A stretch of 35,110 bases of DNA from Deltaproteobacteria bacterium (GTDB taxonomy: Bacteria; Desulfobacterota; Syntrophia; Syntrophales; Smithellaceae): positions 1-35,110 of the forward strand of contig JANYAY010000045.1 of NCBI GenBank assembly GCA_025361065.1, read 5' to 3'. A model generated the notes under the pieces. That model was not told where the DNA came from. It worked only from the letters and a program-made list of their open reading frames with translations, and ran no database searches. Every line of letters begins with the position of its first letter. The stretch's first letter is position 1. A program made the position numbers and the translations under genes. Of this stretch, positions 34,045 through 35,110 are shown piece after piece.

Positions 34045-35110
34045 TCAAAAAAATTCTAAAAACCATTTTTTTATTGTTTTGATCATATTGCTGAATATAT
34101 TTCCTGTTTTTCTGTAAACAGAGTCACTGGATAATTGCCTGCTGCCGTAAATTATTAATCCTACTCCGGTAGCGTACGCCGGAGAATTAACAACATCGGA
34201 AAGTCCTCCCATGCCGGACGGCGTTCCCCTACGCACCGGCATATCAAATATCTGCTCGGCCAGTTCATTGATACCGGTCAAAAGCGATGTACCGCCGGTC
34301 AGAACAACTCCTGCCGCCAGCAAATCTTCAAACCCGGAACGAACAACTTCCTTGGACGCCATATTCAATATTTCTTCCATCCTGGGCTCGATAATTCTGC
34401 CTAATATCTGGCGCGATACTTCACGTGCTTCACGGCCGCCGACACTGGGCACCTCAATTGTTTCTTCTTTAGGAATCAGTGATGTTAAAGCACAACCATA
34501 TTTAATTTTAATTTTTTCCGCTTCATTAAACGGCGTGCGCAACCCGGTAGCAATATCCGAAGTCAAGTAGTTGCCACCAACAGGCAGTATGGCAGTATGT
34601 TTGATGCTTCCTTCGGAAAAGATGGCAATACCGGTATTGGAACCGCCAATATCAATGAGAACTACACCCAAATCTTTTTCATCGGAACTAAGTACTGCCT
34701 CACTGGCTGCCAATTGCTCTAAGACTACATCTTCAATATCCAGGCCTACCCTGTTGACCGATTTTACAATGTTCTGAATCGCCGCCGCAGCCCCCGTAAC
34801 AATGTGAACCTTCGCCTCCAGACGGACGCCGGACATTCCAACCGGATCCCTGACCCCATCCTGTCCGTCAACGACGTAATTCTGCGGCAGTGTATGCAGA
34901 ATTTCCCTGTCCACGGGAATAGCAATAGCTTTGGAAGCCTCGATGGCTCTTTGTACATCATCTTCACCGACTTCCCGGCCTTTAATGGCAACGATACCCA
35001 GTGAGTTCTGTCCTTTGATATGGCTGCCGGATACACCAACATAAGCCGAATTAATGCGGCATCCCGACATATGTTCAGCATCGTCGATAGCTTTTTTTAT
35101 AGCTTCCACA
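34045..35110 (-). CDS. ftsA: Cell division protein FtsA (N-terminus beyond the window)
   Basis: Actin-like protein; ~355 residues are present and the frame runs off the right edge, so the first ~55 residues, with the GLDIGT ATP-binding start, are missing. Visible are the 1C-domain sequence AYVGVSGSHIKG, the phosphate-2 motif LIDIGGSNTGIAIF and the adenosine motif GVVLTGGTSLLTGI, ending in the KKWFLEFF amphipathic membrane helix. FtsA anchors FtsZ to the membrane. The end at 34045 is correct. Confidence 0.96.
   Translation of the reverse strand, partial: VEAIKKAIDDAEHMSGCRINSAYVGVSGSHIKGQNSLGIVAIKGREVGEDDVQRAIEASKAIAIPVDREILHTLPQNYVVDGQDGVRDPVGMSGVRLEAKVHIVTGAAAAIQNIVKSVNRVGLDIEDVVLEQLAASEAVLSSDEKDLGVVLIDIGGSNTGIAIFSEGSIKHTAILPVGGNYLTSDIATGLRTPFNEAEKIKIKYGCALTSLIPKEETIEVPSVGGREAREVSRQILGRIIEPRMEEILNMASKEVVRSGFEDLLAAGVVLTGGTSLLTGINELAEQIFDMPVRRGTPSGMGGLSDVVNSPAYATGVGLIIYGSRQLSSDSVYRKTGNIFSNMIKTIKKWFLEFF

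Overview
The window looks like chromosomal DNA from a Gram-negative deltaproteobacterium (Desulfobacterota), possibly a Syntrophus/Smithella-type anaerobe. This is inferred from gene content, not from a marker gene: ftsA-ftsZ, an exosortase-type acyltransferase family, FdhD, a DUF3141 protein and many short palindromic intergenic repeats. No rRNA, tRNA or CRISPR array was found. About 29 protein genes are supported, plus two decayed IS110-family transposase genes and one truncated gene start.

Layout. 1-7.2 kb is repeat-rich. It holds two tandem paralogous acyltransferase genes of the PEP-CTERM/exosortase-associated (FeeM/LuxI-like fold) type, a three-domain protein (cyclic-nucleotide-binding-like, ParA/CpaE-like, patatin phospholipase), and a LuxE/phenylacetate-CoA-ligase-like adenylating enzyme. 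7.2-9 kb carries an ExeA-type AAA ATPase with LysM and SPOR tails, followed by a terminator and an IS110 remnant. 9.8-12.1 kb is a tight ACP / ketosynthase / lysophospholipid acyltransferase operon. 12.3-14.2 kb is a PilT-type ATPase followed by a PilZ (c-di-GMP receptor) protein. 14.2-19.1 kb, on the minus strand, is a sulfur operon: Rrf2 regulator, mnmA, fdhD, O-acetylhomoserine sulfhydrylase, cysK. 19.3-24 kb is an accessory island: a decayed IS110 transposase, an AT-rich gene with an abortive-infection-like C-terminus, a 179-nt imperfect palindrome, a small membrane protein, and a higBA toxin-antitoxin module lying between two copies of the 5' end of a glyoxalase-fold gene. 24.3-27 kb is a MaoC-like dehydratase and a DrrAB-like ABC-2 exporter. 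27.4-35.1 kb is a THUMP-type RNA methyltransferase with an internal insertion, a DUF3141/TerB-like fusion, a convergent B12-type radical SAM protein, ftsZ and a 5'-truncated ftsA.

How the genes fit together. Acyl-chain chemistry recurs across the first 25 kb: acyl-ACP-type N-acyltransferases, a regulated phospholipase, an acyl-adenylating enzyme, ACP + KAS + LPLAT, and a MaoC hotdog protein. The sulfur operon links cysteine/homocysteine synthesis to two sulfur-transfer proteins (MnmA, FdhD) under an Rrf2 regulator, with no cysteine desulfurase in between. The strongest structural observations are a family of exactly 27-nt hairpin repeats with covarying arms, larger members of the same family, and the bracketing of higBA by a ~107-bp direct repeat.
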